A stretch of 64,000 bases of DNA from JAEUMY01 sp031394355 (lineage in GTDB: Bacteria > Pseudomonadota > Gammaproteobacteria > Burkholderiales > Usitatibacteraceae), in NCBI GenBank assembly GCA_031394355.1, contig JANNSU010000066.1:100271-164270 (forward strand). Reading direction: 5' to 3'. The notes under the pieces were generated by a model. The model did no database searches. It was not told the origin of the DNA and was given only the letters and a program-made list of their open reading frames with translations. The translations under genes and the position numbers were made by a program. Shown here one piece after another: positions 46,983 through 56,448 of this stretch; within the stretch, counting starts at the first letter, position 1, and every line of letters starts with the position of its first letter.

Positions 46983-47639
46983 ATGAGTCAGGACCTGAAT
47001 CCCGTGCAGAGCGATCGAAACCCTTGGCTGGAAATCCCCGCCGCCGAATACCAAGCCCACATGCAGTCGCCCGATGTGGCGCAGGCTGGCGTGCTGGCGG
47101 AGCTGTTTGGCATCGCCCTGGGCGCCGCGCGTCCCCGCTCACTGCTGCTGTTGGGCTGCGGCACCGGGAACGGTCTCGCGCAGATCGACGGACAGGTCAC
47201 GCGGCAGGTCACCTGCGTCGACATCAATCCTGCGTATCTTGCCGAGCTGGCCCAACGCCTGCCCGCGCCGGACCATGATCGCTCGCTGATGGAAATGGAC
47301 CTCAACACGGCGGACTTGCCCTCAGGGCCATTTGAGCAGGTGCATGCGCCGTTCGTGTTCGAGTTTTTGGACTGGCGTCCGGTGGTTGCGCGGATTGCCG
47401 CCGTCCTGTCTCCGGGCGGCGTATTTACCATCGTCATCCAGCGCGAGAGCCGGGGGGTGGCGGCGCGAACCGCTACGCCTTACTTCTCGCTGCGGCGATT
47501 GGATTCGCTTTTCGCCTTTGTCGATCCGCTTGATCTTGGTGCAGTGGCCGGCGAATGCGGGCTGGTGCTCAAGTCCCAGCGGGATGTGGCCTTGCCTCGG
47601 CAGAAATCTTTCACGCTGCTCACGTTCGCCCGAGTTTGA
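46983..47639 (+). CDS. SAM-dependent methyltransferase-like protein
   Basis: 218 residues from the ATG at 46983; a longer frame starts at 46962 without a clear ribosome-binding site. The Rossmann motif is LLLLGCGTGNGLAQID (a Gly-Cys-Gly-Thr-Gly loop), then VTCVDINPAYLAELAQRLP and VARIAAVLSPGGVFTIVIQRES, as in class I methyltransferases. The substrate is unknown. It converges on hemY with 61 bp between stops, where only a weak TCAATGC/GCATTGA inverted repeat is seen. Confidence 0.78.
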   Translation: MSQDLNPVQSDRNPWLEIPAAEYQAHMQSPDVAQAGVLAELFGIALGAARPRSLLLLGCGTGNGLAQIDGQVTRQVTCVDINPAYLAELAQRLPAPDHDRSLMEMDLNTADLPSGPFEQVHAPFVFEFLDWRPVVARIAAVLSPGGVFTIVIQRESRGVAARTATPYFSLRRLDSLFAFVDPLDLGAVAGECGLVLKSQRDVALPRQKSFTLLTFARV

Positions 47640-47700
47640 TACCTGACTGCTGACGCCTCAATGCTGGTGGCGTGCAAGGCGGCATTGAAAGCAACCTAGA

Positions 47701-48906
47701 TCAGCCGGCCAGCTCGGCGCTGCGACGGATGTGGCGGACGGCCTCTGCGGGTTTGCCGAGACGCTCCATCAGATTCGCAAGCGTCATGTGTGCCTCGAGC
47801 GAGGGCGATAGCGCAACACTGGCCTCCAGATAGCTTTGCGCCTTGCCCCATAGTGCCTGGCGCATGCAAAGTTTGCCCAGTGCCAGCAACAGCGATGCAT
47901 CGCGGGCCTGCATGCGCAACCACTTCTCGGCGCGCTCGATTTGTACCAGTGTCGACTCTCCGCGACAGTCGCCATAGAGCCTTGCCAACGCGCCATCCCA
48001 GGATCCGGATCGGTCCAGCGTCTGCTCGATGACCCCGGCCGCTTCGCCGCCACATCCCAGCTGAATCAATGCGCGTGCCACCGCGGCAACGATGTCCGGA
48101 TCAAAGCGTGAATCGCTGTCGAGATCGCGCCAGAAGGTCATCAGCGCTTCGCGATTGCTGGACTGTTCCTTGATGCACTCCAGTTGGGCGTGCTGGCGAA
48201 TCTGCTGCGCCGCGAGGTCAGGCATGAGCTGGCTTCTGACCACACCCTTCAACGTGTCCAGCACAGCGGTCCACTGGCGCTCCGCTATCTCTGCCTCAAG
48301 CTTCATTTTGAGTACGCCGGGATTGCGGGGTTCGGCGCCGTGCAGGCGGCGCAGTACGCCAAGTGCCTCCTTGGATTTGCCGTCAGCCAGCAGCACATAG
48401 GCGAGCGACGCATCGCGCATGTTGCCACCATCGCTCCCGGAAGCAGCCTGCATGTCCCTGAGGTAGGGCAGCGCACGTGTGGGTTGGCCCGCCTCGAACG
48501 CCGCCCAGGCTGCCACGGTGGCACCCATGTCCTGGAGGTCGCTACCGGCTGAAGTGTGTTGCGCGAGGCGACTCGCCGATCGCTCGGCATCGTCAAACCG
48601 GCCGGAAAAGAGTCCGCGCAACGATGTCAGCAGATCCGCGCGCGCCGCATTGCGGGCATTCTCGGCTTTCCAGGCTGCGAGTCGACTCGGCGCCTGCCAG
48701 GCGAGCAGCGTGATGCGCACCAGAAAATAAAGCCCGACAAACAGCATCACGATGAGGACAACGGCGAGGTTGAGCGAAAGATCGATGCGGTGGCCCGCTG
48801 CCACGATGACCACATGGCCTTCGCTGTACTTGCCCGCCAGCGCAAGAGCCACCGCCAGCGCAGCCAGGCCCAGGAACCACAATGTCGCTCTCAGTGCTGC
48901 CGGCAT
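47701..48906 (-). CDS. hemY: HemY-like TPR membrane protein of the haem cluster
   Basis: 401 residues from the ATG at 48906, one base after the hemX stop. Two N-terminal helices (TLWFLGLAALAVALALAGKY and LNLAVVLIVMLFVGLYFLVRI) bracket the short periplasmic segment. A TPR-like helical domain then runs to the end (RADLLTSLRGLFSGRFDDAERSA; PNPGV-like RNPGVLKMKLEAEIAERQW). This is the proteobacterial HemY_N protein, whose role in haem synthesis is not defined. It is distinct from the oxidase also called HemY. Last gene of hemC-D-X-Y. Confidence 0.9.
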   Translation of the reverse strand: MPAALRATLWFLGLAALAVALALAGKYSEGHVVIVAAGHRIDLSLNLAVVLIVMLFVGLYFLVRITLLAWQAPSRLAAWKAENARNAARADLLTSLRGLFSGRFDDAERSASRLAQHTSAGSDLQDMGATVAAWAAFEAGQPTRALPYLRDMQAASGSDGGNMRDASLAYVLLADGKSKEALGVLRRLHGAEPRNPGVLKMKLEAEIAERQWTAVLDTLKGVVRSQLMPDLAAQQIRQHAQLECIKEQSSNREALMTFWRDLDSDSRFDPDIVAAVARALIQLGCGGEAAGVIEQTLDRSGSWDGALARLYGDCRGESTLVQIERAEKWLRMQARDASLLLALGKLCMRQALWGKAQSYLEASVALSPSLEAHMTLANLMERLGKPAEAVRHIRRSAELAG

Positions 48907-48907
48907 G

Positions 48908-49981
48908 TCAGCGGGCGCCCTTCTCGCGTGCGGCGCGTGCGGCACGCACCGCATTCACGCTTTGATTCACATCCGGCACCGTGATGCTGAGCGCACTTTC
49001 CTGTAGCGACTTGAGTCCGGCCAGGGCGGCCATCGTCGGTTTGGCCTGTCCATCAAAATACTTGGTGATCCATGCGCGCGCCAGTTTCAGATCCTCGCGA
49101 TAACTCGCTTCATCACGGGCCAGCAAAGCCATGCGCGCGCCGAGCAAACGGAGCTTGAGATTCTCTCTCAGAAAGTACGTCTGGTTCGGTGTGAGCAGAC
49201 CCGTCTCGTCCCCCCCGACCTTGCGAATGCGCACCAGCTCGCGAAAATCGGCCCAGGCCTCGCTGGTAAGTCGTCCGAACCAGCCTTGCTCCGGGTTGCG
49301 AATATTCGCAGGCGGGGTCTGTACCACCGCTCCCGGGCCGGTTGCGAGGGGCAGCGTATCGACTTGCTGCACGAGGGCATCCAGCTTCAAGGTCATGCCG
49401 GCGAGATCGACCCAGGGCAGTCCTTTCAGCTTCTCCATATCGGCGTTCAGGGCGCGCCGCATGGCGGCAGTCTGCAGCTTGTCGGCACGCGCGAGGCGCG
49501 CATCGGCCGTCTGCAATGCGCCAATGGCAGCCTTCACGTTGCCGGCCAGCGCGAGCTGCTGCGCTGCAATGTTCAACGTCTGCTCGACTTCGGCCAGGAG
49601 CCAGTCGTCCGGCGCACGGGAGAGCTCGCGATACATCTCTTCCAGTGCGATGCGCTGCGTCTGCGTATCGGCAAGCTGGGTCTCGAACTGTTCCAGTCGA
49701 CTCAACGTATCAGTCACCTGGGATTGCAGTCGGCGTGTCAGCGCGGTGGACTGGACCAGCTGGCGATCCAACTCTGCCACTTTCTGTCCCAGCGCACTTT
49801 GCACGGCTTGATCGCGTGCCTGGGTTTGCCAGGCCAGCGCCCCCACTCCCACGACCGCCAGCGCGCCAAGCCCGATGGCAGTCCACAACAGCCCGGTCGG
49901 CGCGGCAGTTTTCCGAGAGGCTGGCGAGCCGGCATCGCTGTTTGGGTAAGGCGTCGGCAGGGGAGGCGTCGGTTCGTTCAT
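48908..49981 (-). CDS. hemX: HemX-like membrane protein
   Basis: 357 residues. A Pro-rich cytoplasmic N-terminus precedes one transmembrane helix (LLWTAIGLGALAVVGVGALAWQTQ, about residues 29-52). A coiled coil follows (VAELDRQLVQSTALTRRLQSQVTDTLSRLEQFETQLADTQTQ), then the HemX periplasmic domain with LLAEVEQTLNIAAQQLALAGNVKAAIGALQTADARL. HemX is conserved between hemD and hemY and is sometimes misnamed uroporphyrin-III methyltransferase; no catalytic methylase motif is present. An exact palindrome copy encodes PANIRNP in a linker. Confidence 0.9.
   Translation of the reverse strand: MNEPTPPLPTPYPNSDAGSPASRKTAAPTGLLWTAIGLGALAVVGVGALAWQTQARDQAVQSALGQKVAELDRQLVQSTALTRRLQSQVTDTLSRLEQFETQLADTQTQRIALEEMYRELSRAPDDWLLAEVEQTLNIAAQQLALAGNVKAAIGALQTADARLARADKLQTAAMRRALNADMEKLKGLPWVDLAGMTLKLDALVQQVDTLPLATGPGAVVQTPPANIRNPEQGWFGRLTSEAWADFRELVRIRKVGGDETGLLTPNQTYFLRENLKLRLLGARMALLARDEASYREDLKLARAWITKYFDGQAKPTMAALAGLKSLQESALSITVPDVNQSVNAVRAARAAREKGAR
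49297..49310. repeat. Iterated palindrome in hemX
   Basis: Full 14-bp form. Encodes Ala-Asn-Ile-Arg in a Pro-flanked linker. Confidence 0.95.
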
Positions 49982-50070
49982 GTCAGTCGGGTGAGGCGAG
50001 TGTTGAGTATTCCGTCAATGGCGTGACGTCAGTGGGGATTCGGCATTGGCGATGCATCATGATGCACCCG

Positions 50071-50856
50071 CTATTGTGACAGGCGACGGGACAGCTTTGC
50101 GAGGGTTTCGATGAGCGCATCATCGCCGAAATCAGTCACGATGACATCACCTGGCCCGGCTGCCTTCGCTGCGTGTGCAATGCGCTCGTGAGGCACGAGC
50201 AAGGCAACAGCCCCGAGCCGTCCGGCCAATTGGGGCAGCGCCGTCAGGGCATCCAACGATTCCACACTCATGATCTGGATGGCATGCACTGCTCGTGCGT
50301 CCAGGGCTTTGGCGATTGCCGCGAGCTTCTCAGATGAGTGGGTGGCGGCGACGCGCCGGTAGCAAATTGCTTCCAGCACCGTGGCGCCGCGCTGTTGCAG
50401 TGTGTCGCCCAGCAGGCGTCGGCCGCCCTGTTCACTTTCGCCTCGAAAGAGAATCACGGTCTGGCCGCGTACCGGTTGCAGCACCGGATGCCGGAGCAAC
50501 GACTCGCTGTCCTGCTTTCCATCGGGGACGATATCCACCGACAAGCCAGCAGACGCAAGCGCTTCCGCTGTCGCAGCACCAATGGCGGCGATACGAGGCC
50601 CGGAAGGAGAGATATGTCTTGCTGCAAGCGCGGCCAGGCCAAAGCTCGCGGCATTGGCGCTGACAAAGATCGCCAGCATCGCCTCTTTGTAGTGTGCCAG
50701 CGTGGCATCGAGGCCCGGCGAGGAGAGCGGCGTGATGTCCAGCAGCGGCAGCTGGTGCACGTGAGCACCGGCTGCTCGCAATGCCTCTGTAGTGTGGGAA
50801 GCCTGGTGTGCTGGCCGGGTGATGAGCACGCCCATCCCTGCAAGCTGCGCGGTCAT
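50071..50856 (-). CDS. hemD: Uroporphyrinogen-III synthase
   Basis: 261 residues. HemD cyclises hydroxymethylbilane to uroporphyrinogen III. The two-domain fold is recognisable by the N-terminal GVLITRPAHQASHTTEALRAAGA, FVSANAASFGLAAL, IAAIGAATAEALASAGL, VILFRGESEQGGRRLLGDTLQQRGATV and YRRVAATHSSEKLA. The family is poorly conserved, so position matters: the ATG overlaps the hemC stop (ATGA) and hemX follows. The C-terminal end is FGDDALIETLAKLSRRLSQ. Confidence 0.92.
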   Translation of the reverse strand: MTAQLAGMGVLITRPAHQASHTTEALRAAGAHVHQLPLLDITPLSSPGLDATLAHYKEAMLAIFVSANAASFGLAALAARHISPSGPRIAAIGAATAEALASAGLSVDIVPDGKQDSESLLRHPVLQPVRGQTVILFRGESEQGGRRLLGDTLQQRGATVLEAICYRRVAATHSSEKLAAIAKALDARAVHAIQIMSVESLDALTALPQLAGRLGAVALLVPHERIAHAAKAAGPGDVIVTDFGDDALIETLAKLSRRLSQ

Positions 50857-51806
50857 TTCTTGAAATCGGCCAACAGGTCGAGAATCTCGCGCCCGCCATG
50901 GGCCAGCAGCCGGTCACCCAGCTGCCGACCGAGCAGGACCGCGTCTTCCGGGCGGCCGCGTACCTGGTCCCGCACATGGCGAGAGGCGTCTGGAAGGCCG
51001 ATGAAGCCATCGAGCACCAACGTGCGTGCGCCGCTGCCATCCTGTTCCATGTGTGCGTGACCAGCCAGGGGAACATCGCAGCTGCCGAGGAGCCTTTCCC
51101 CCAGCGCCCGTTCAGCGGCAACCACCGCAGTGGTCTCCGGCCGGGTGAGCGGTGCCAACAGGGCGGCGACCTCATCACGCTCGCTTCGATACTCGATCGC
51201 CAGTGCACCCTGTCCGATGGCAGGCAGGCTTTGTTCAGGCTGCAGGACGGTGCGGATCCGGTCGCCCAGTCCAAGTCGACGCAGTCCGGCAGCTGCAAGA
51301 ATGATCGCGTCGTACTGATCCGCGTCCAGTTTTGCCAGCCGCGTACCCACGTTGCCACGCAGCGAATGAATCGTCAGATGCGGATAGTGCAGGCGCAGCT
51401 GACATTCCCGGCGCAGGCTGCTGGTGCCCACTCTTGCGCCCTGTGGCAGGGCGCCGAGGTTGGCGTAGTGATTGGAGACGAACGCATCCTCCGGCGTCTC
51501 GCGGTCGCCCACCGTGACGATCGAAAAGCCTGGTGGCAGATGTGCCGGCATATCCTTCATGGAGTGCACGGCGATATCGGCACGGCCATCAGCCAGCGCC
51601 GTTTCCAGCTCCTTGATGAAGAGCCCCTTGCCGCCGATCTGGGCCAGCGGCCGGTCGAGGATCTGGTCTCCTTGCGTCGTCATGCCCAGAATCTCGACCA
51701 CGAGCCCCGGGTGAAGCGCCGCGAGGCGGTCCCGTATCATCCCGGACTGGACCAGGGCAAGCTTGCTTTCACGCGAGGCGATGACAATGTTGGCTGGAGA
51801 CTTCAT
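50853..51806 (-). CDS. hemC: Porphobilinogen deaminase (hydroxymethylbilane synthase)
   Basis: 317 residues from the ATG at 51806 (MKSPANIVIASRESKLALVQSGMIRDRL). The frame is open far upstream but only as antisense to the YqaA-like gene. Signatures: GDQILDRPLAQIGGKGLFIKELETAL, DIAVHSMKDMPAHLPPGF, the Arg-rich GTSSLRRECQL, LRGNVGTRLAKLD and GQGALAIEY. The dipyrromethane-cofactor cysteine lies in ALGERLLGSCDVPLAGHA. An exact palindrome copy lies 2 bp upstream of the ATG, where the ribosome-binding site should be. First gene of hemC-D-X-Y. Confidence 0.96.
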   Translation of the reverse strand: MKSPANIVIASRESKLALVQSGMIRDRLAALHPGLVVEILGMTTQGDQILDRPLAQIGGKGLFIKELETALADGRADIAVHSMKDMPAHLPPGFSIVTVGDRETPEDAFVSNHYANLGALPQGARVGTSSLRRECQLRLHYPHLTIHSLRGNVGTRLAKLDADQYDAIILAAAGLRRLGLGDRIRTVLQPEQSLPAIGQGALAIEYRSERDEVAALLAPLTRPETTAVVAAERALGERLLGSCDVPLAGHAHMEQDGSGARTLVLDGFIGLPDASRHVRDQVRGRPEDAVLLGRQLGDRLLAHGGREILDLLADFKK

Positions 51807-51808
51807 CA

Positions 51809-51820
51809 GCGAATATTCGC
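51809..51820. repeat. Iterated palindrome abutting the hemC start codon
   Basis: Exact 12-bp core with only 2 bp between it and the ATG. It replaces a recognisable Shine-Dalgarno sequence. Confidence 0.95.
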
Positions 51821-51893
51821 AGGTGGCGAGACGTAACGAGAGAGCGGGGGATGGTAGCACGCACGCCGCGACCCGCTTCCCGACAGGGACAAC

Positions 51894-52313
51894 ATGGAAT
51901 TTCTGACCTCGCCAGAAGCGGGGCTGGGTGGACTCTTCCTGTCGGCCTTTCTCGCGGCCACGCTGCTGCCAGGCGGATCGGAGATTGCTTTCGTCGCGTA
52001 TCTCAATTGGCAGCCAGGCTCGGCATGGTTGGCGTTGGCAGTGGCCACCATGGGCAACACACTGGGCGGTCTCACTTCTGTATGGCTCGGGCGGCGCCTG
52101 CCGATGGCGCCGCAAGGCCGCCATTTTCCGAAACTCGAAGCGTGGATGAAGCGCTTTGGCGCGCCAATCCTGCTTCTTTCCTGGTTGCCGCTCGTGGGCG
52201 ATGCCCTGTGTGTTCTGGCAGGCTGGCAACGGGTGGCGTGGCTGCCCGTAACGGCATACATCCTCGTCGGAAAGGGGCTCCGCTACCTGGTGTTGCTGCT
52301 CTGGGTCGCATAG
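51894..52313 (+). CDS. YqaA-like (DedA/VTT-type) membrane protein
   Basis: 139 residues with four hydrophobic segments. The start reads MEFLTSPEAGLGGLFLSAFLAATLLPGGSEIAFVAYL, then ALAVATMGNTLGGLTSVWLGRRLP, FGAPILLLSWLPLVGDALCVLAGW and WLPVTAYILVGKGLRYLVLLL. The pattern (FLxATLLPGxSE, NxxGxxxxWxxG, SWxPxxGDxxxxxxG) matches the YqaA family of the SNARE-associated/VTT superfamily, whose function in bacteria is unclear. It is divergent from hemC with 87 bp between starts. Confidence 0.88.
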   Translation: MEFLTSPEAGLGGLFLSAFLAATLLPGGSEIAFVAYLNWQPGSAWLALAVATMGNTLGGLTSVWLGRRLPMAPQGRHFPKLEAWMKRFGAPILLLSWLPLVGDALCVLAGWQRVAWLPVTAYILVGKGLRYLVLLLWVA

Positions 52314-52419
52314 CCACACAAATCGGTCGGATATGTCGCCCGGTGGCAATGCTGCGCTGCGGTAAACTCGTTGTCCGCCACTCGAAAGGGTGGAGTTTCG
52401 ACTGCGACCATTCGCCAGC

Positions 52420-55400
52420 ATGGATCATCCCGCCAGAGTGCTTTTGCATCCCCAGTCACCGCCATCGCCCGCCGCAGGCGCCGGTGCGCGGCTGCGCGAG
52501 ATTCCCTACAACTACACGTCCTTCTCCGACCGCGAGATCATCATCCGGCTGCTCGGCGAGGATACGTGGCGAATTTTGGATGAGCTGCGTGGGGAACGCC
52601 GCACCGGTCGTTCCGCTCGCATGCTGTATGAGGTGCTGGGCGATATCTGGGCCGTCGAGCGAAACCCCTATCTGCAGGACGACTTGCTCGACAATCCCAA
52701 ACGTCGCCTGGCTCTGGTCGAGGCGATGCGCCACCGGCTGCGCGAGATCGAGCGGCGCAGACTGGGCGGCGTTCTCGATCAGGATCCCGAGTCGTTGCCG
52801 CGATCGGAAAAGGTTGCGTTGCTCCTGAAGCAGGCTGGCGCAGCCGTCGATCAGTTCGAAAATGAATTCGCCGAGACCTGGAAGCTTCGCAGGAAGGTGA
52901 TGTCGCGCCTGGCCCGGGTCACGCGGAAGGACAACATCCAGTTCGATGGGCTGGCACGTGTCTCGCATGTGACCGACGCCACTGACTGGCGCGTCGAGTA
53001 TCCGTTCGTTGTGGTTCACCCCGACACCGAGGAGGAATGCCAGCAGATCGTGAAGGCCTGCATAGAACTGGGCCTCACCCTGATTCCGCGCGGCGGCGGC
53101 ACGGGCTACACCGGTGGAGCGATTCCGTTGACTCGTCTTTCCGCCGTCGTGAACACGGAAAAGCTGGACCGGCTCTCCGCCGTCACGCCGAAGGCTTTGC
53201 CGGGTGTTGAGGGCGATGTGCCGACCCTGCATTGCGGCGCTGGCGTCGTCACCCGTCGTGCCATGGAGGCGGCGGAGGCGGCGGGCCTCGTGTGGGCCTG
53301 TGATCCCACGTCGGCAGATGCCTCCTGCATTGGCGGCAACGTTGCCATGAATGCGGGCGGCAAGAAGGCCGTGTTGTGGGGTACGGCGCTGGACAATCTC
53401 TCTTCCTGGCGCATGGTGACACCCGATGCAGACTGGCTGGAAGTCGAACGGCTGGCGCACAACCGCGGCAAGATTCACGACATTGATGTCGCCCGCTTCC
53501 GGGTGCGCCGTTTCGAAGCGAAGCACGATGGCAGCCTCGGTCCGCTGAAGTCAGAAGAGATCCTGGAGATTCCCGGCCGCACGTTTCGGAAGACAGGTCT
53601 CGGCAAGGATGTGACGGACAAATTTCTGGCGGGATTGCCTGGCGTGCAGAAAGAGGGCTGCGATGGCCTCATCACGTCTGCCACCTTCATCCTGCACCGC
53701 ATGCCTGCGAATATTCGCACGGTATGCCTGGAGTTCTTTGGCAACGCCAAGGAGGCAGTGCCCGCCATCGTCGAGATAAAGAACTATCTCGACGGCCATC
53801 CCAAGGCCATTCTCGCCGGCCTCGAACATCTGGATGCGCGCTATCTCAAGGCCGTGGGCTATGCCACCAAGGCACATCGCCATGGCATGCCGAAGATGGT
53901 GCTCATCGGCGACATCGTCAGCGACGACGAAAAGGCCGTCATGGAGGCGGCAAGCCAGGTGGTGAAACTGGCCAATGCACGCCATGGGGAGGGCTTCATT
54001 GCGGTCAGCCCGGATTCGCGCAAGAAGTTCTGGCTGGATCGCGCACGCACGGCCGCCATTGCGAGGCACACCAATGCATTCAAGATCAACGAAGACGTGG
54101 TCATTCCGCTGCCGCGCCTTGGCGAATATTCGGACGGCATTGAACGCATCAATATCGAGCTCTCCATCCAGAACAAGCTGAAGCTGCTCGACGAGCTGGA
54201 AAAGTTTTTCGTGGGTGACCTGCCGCTGGCGCAGGAGGATGTGCTGTTTCCCGGTGCCGAGGTGATCGGCGACCGCGCGGAGGCGGCCAAGGCGCTGCTG
54301 GCTGATACGCGAAAGCAGTGGGCGCGATACCTGAATCAGCTCGATGAGCCCTGCCCAGAACACCCCGAGCGCACAAATTTCGAGGTGTTGCAGGACCATA
54401 GGGTGCGCGTATCGTGGAAGTCGGAAGTGAAGAGCCCGCTGGAGCAGATTTTCTCTGGTCGGGACTTCGTTCCCATTCTCAAACGCTGCGAGGAGATTCA
54501 CAAGCGCGTGTTGAAAAGCCGCGTGTTCGTGGCGCTGCACATGCATGCCGGCGACGGCAACGTGCACACCAACATCCCGGTGAATTCCGATGACTACGGC
54601 ATGCTGCAAGAGGCCAACACAGCGGTGGCGCGCATCATGGCCTTTGCGCGCAGTCTTGACGGCGTCATTTCTGGCGAGCATGGCATCGGCATCACCAAGT
54701 TCGAGTACCTCTTGCCCGAAGAGGTGGTGCCCTTCGCCGCCTACAAGCAGCGGGTGGATCCGCATGGCCGTTTCAACAAGGGCAAGCTGCTGGCCGGCGC
54801 CGATCTCAAGCGGGCCTATACGCCCAGCTTCAGTCTCCTGGGCGCCGAGTCGCTCATCATGGAGCAGAGCGATATCGGGCAGATCGCGGATTCAATCAAG
54901 GATTGCCTGCGCTGCGGCAAGTGCAAGCCCGTGTGTGCCACCCATGTGCCACGCGCCAACCTGCTGTACAGCCCGCGCAACAAGGTGCTTGCCACCTCCC
55001 TGCTCATCGAGGCCTTCCTCTACGAAGAGCAAACCCGCCGTGGCGTATCGCTACGGCACTGGGACGAATTCGGCGACGTGGCCGACCACTGCACCGTCTG
55101 CCACAAGTGCGAGAACCCGTGTCCGGTGGATATCGACTTCGGCAACGTGTCGATTGCCATGCGCAACCTCCTCCGGAAGGAAGGCAAGACCAAATTCAAC
55201 CCCGGCGCCAAGGCGGCGATGTTCTATCTCAACGCCACCGATCCGGCCACCATCAAGGTGGTGAAGACGCTGATGATCGACTGGGGCTACAAGCTCCAAC
55301 GCCTCGGGCATTCGATCGGTCGCAAGTTCCTGCTGCCGCAAATGCAGACAAAGCGGCCACCCGCCACGGTCGGCAAGCCTGCCATCAAGGCGCAGGTCAT

Positions 55401-56310
55401 TCACTTCATCAACAAGCCCATGCCGGGCAACCTGCCGAAAAAGACCGCACGCGCCTTGCTCGACATCGAAGACCAATCCGTCGTGCCCATCATCCGCGAT
55501 CCGAAAAAGGTCACGGAAGAGTCGGACGCAGTGTTTTACTTCCCCGGCTGCGGTTCGGAGCGTCTGTTTGGTCAGGTGGGTCTGGCTACCCAGGCCATGC
55601 TGTTTGAGCTCGGTGTACAGACCGTGCTGCCGCCGGGCTATCTTTGCTGTGGCTATCCACAAACGGCGTCTGGCAATCACGACAAGGGTCAGCAGATCAC
55701 CACAGACAATCGGGTACTGTTTCACCGCGTGGCCAATACGCTCAACTATCTTGATATCAAGACCGTGATCGTGTCCTGCGGCACCTGCATGGACCAGCTG
55801 TCAAAGTATGAATTCGACAAGATCTTCCCCGGCTGTCGCCTGCTCGATATCCACGAGTACCTCATGGAGCGGGGCGTGAAAATGGAGGGTGTGCAGGGTA
55901 TTCAGTACATGTATCACGACCCCTGCCACTCACCCATGAAAACGCACCAACCGATGAAGGTGGTGAACCAGCTCATGGGGTCACCCGTGGCGCTGAATGA
56001 CCGCTGCTGTGGCGAATCCGGCACGCTGGCCGCCACCCGGCCCGACATTTCCACCCAGGTGCGCTTCCGCAAGGAAGAGGAAATGAAGAAGGGTGTTGCG
56101 AATATTCGCAAGGACGGGTTCGAAGGCAAGGTGAAGGTGCTCACCTCCTGCCCATCCTGCCTCCAGGGGCTGTCGCGCTTCGACAACGACAGCGGCACCA
56201 CGGCTGATTACATCGTGGTCGAGATGGCAAAGCATCTCCTGGGAGAGGATTGGATGAAACAGTATGTGGCCCGGGCGAATGACGGTGGGATTGAACGTGT
56301 GTTGCTGTAA
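52420..56310 (+). CDS. FAD-linked oxidase / Fe-S oxidoreductase fusion (DUF3683, D-lactate dehydrogenase-like)
   Basis: 1296 residues from the ATG at 52420; a GTG at 52390 is an alternative. An N-terminal DUF3683 segment (REIPYNYTSFSDREIIIRLLGEDTW) precedes the FAD-binding PCMH domain (YPFVVVHPDTEEECQQIV, RGGGTGYTGG, CIGGNVAMNAGGKKAVLWGT). The FAD-oxidase C-terminal domain has LHMHAGDGNVHTNIPV and SGEHGIGITK. Two 4Fe-4S motifs follow (CLRCGKCKPVCATHVPR and CTVCHKCENPCPVD), then two CCG domains (YFPGCGSERLF...CCGYP; HDPCHSP...CCGESG). It is probably a membrane-associated 2-hydroxy-acid (D-lactate or glycolate) dehydrogenase feeding quinone. Two exact palindrome copies (53706, 56097) and a variant (54122) lie inside. 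Confidence 0.9.
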   Translation: MDHPARVLLHPQSPPSPAAGAGARLREIPYNYTSFSDREIIIRLLGEDTWRILDELRGERRTGRSARMLYEVLGDIWAVERNPYLQDDLLDNPKRRLALVEAMRHRLREIERRRLGGVLDQDPESLPRSEKVALLLKQAGAAVDQFENEFAETWKLRRKVMSRLARVTRKDNIQFDGLARVSHVTDATDWRVEYPFVVVHPDTEEECQQIVKACIELGLTLIPRGGGTGYTGGAIPLTRLSAVVNTEKLDRLSAVTPKALPGVEGDVPTLHCGAGVVTRRAMEAAEAAGLVWACDPTSADASCIGGNVAMNAGGKKAVLWGTALDNLSSWRMVTPDADWLEVERLAHNRGKIHDIDVARFRVRRFEAKHDGSLGPLKSEEILEIPGRTFRKTGLGKDVTDKFLAGLPGVQKEGCDGLITSATFILHRMPANIRTVCLEFFGNAKEAVPAIVEIKNYLDGHPKAILAGLEHLDARYLKAVGYATKAHRHGMPKMVLIGDIVSDDEKAVMEAASQVVKLANARHGEGFIAVSPDSRKKFWLDRARTAAIARHTNAFKINEDVVIPLPRLGEYSDGIERINIELSIQNKLKLLDELEKFFVGDLPLAQEDVLFPGAEVIGDRAEAAKALLADTRKQWARYLNQLDEPCPEHPERTNFEVLQDHRVRVSWKSEVKSPLEQIFSGRDFVPILKRCEEIHKRVLKSRVFVALHMHAGDGNVHTNIPVNSDDYGMLQEANTAVARIMAFARSLDGVISGEHGIGITKFEYLLPEEVVPFAAYKQRVDPHGRFNKGKLLAGADLKRAYTPSFSLLGAESLIMEQSDIGQIADSIKDCLRCGKCKPVCATHVPRANLLYSPRNKVLATSLLIEAFLYEEQTRRGVSLRHWDEFGDVADHCTVCHKCENPCPVDIDFGNVSIAMRNLLRKEGKTKFNPGAKAAMFYLNATDPATIKVVKTLMIDWGYKLQRLGHSIGRKFLLPQMQTKRPPATVGKPAIKAQVIHFINKPMPGNLPKKTARALLDIEDQSVVPIIRDPKKVTEESDAVFYFPGCGSERLFGQVGLATQAMLFELGVQTVLPPGYLCCGYPQTASGNHDKGQQITTDNRVLFHRVANTLNYLDIKTVIVSCGTCMDQLSKYEFDKIFPGCRLLDIHEYLMERGVKMEGVQGIQYMYHDPCHSPMKTHQPMKVVNQLMGSPVALNDRCCGESGTLAATRPDISTQVRFRKEEEMKKGVANIRKDGFEGKVKVLTSCPSCLQGLSRFDNDSGTTADYIVVEMAKHLLGEDWMKQYVARANDGGIERVLL
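53706..53719. repeat. Iterated palindrome in the FAD/Fe-S oxidoreductase gene (1)
   Basis: Full 14-bp form. Encodes Ala-Asn-Ile-Arg. Confidence 0.95.
54122..54133. repeat. Iterated palindrome variant in the FAD/Fe-S oxidoreductase gene
   Basis: gcgaatattcgg, one mismatch. Encodes Gly-Glu-Tyr-Ser. Confidence 0.7.
56097..56110. repeat. Iterated palindrome in the FAD/Fe-S oxidoreductase gene (2)
   Basis: Full 14-bp form, symmetric over 16 bp (56096-56111). Encodes Ala-Asn-Ile-Arg. Confidence 0.95.
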
Positions 56311-56448
56311 GCGGTCTTTCGCATCGGTGTTTTCCCGCTTTTGCATCGTGGTAAACCCCGACCGCTGAACCAGCTTGACCAATGCGGCCGTTGCGGCGAT
56401 ATTGCCGTGCTGTGCGGGTGCCTATCCGGTACCCGGAGACCCAATCGG

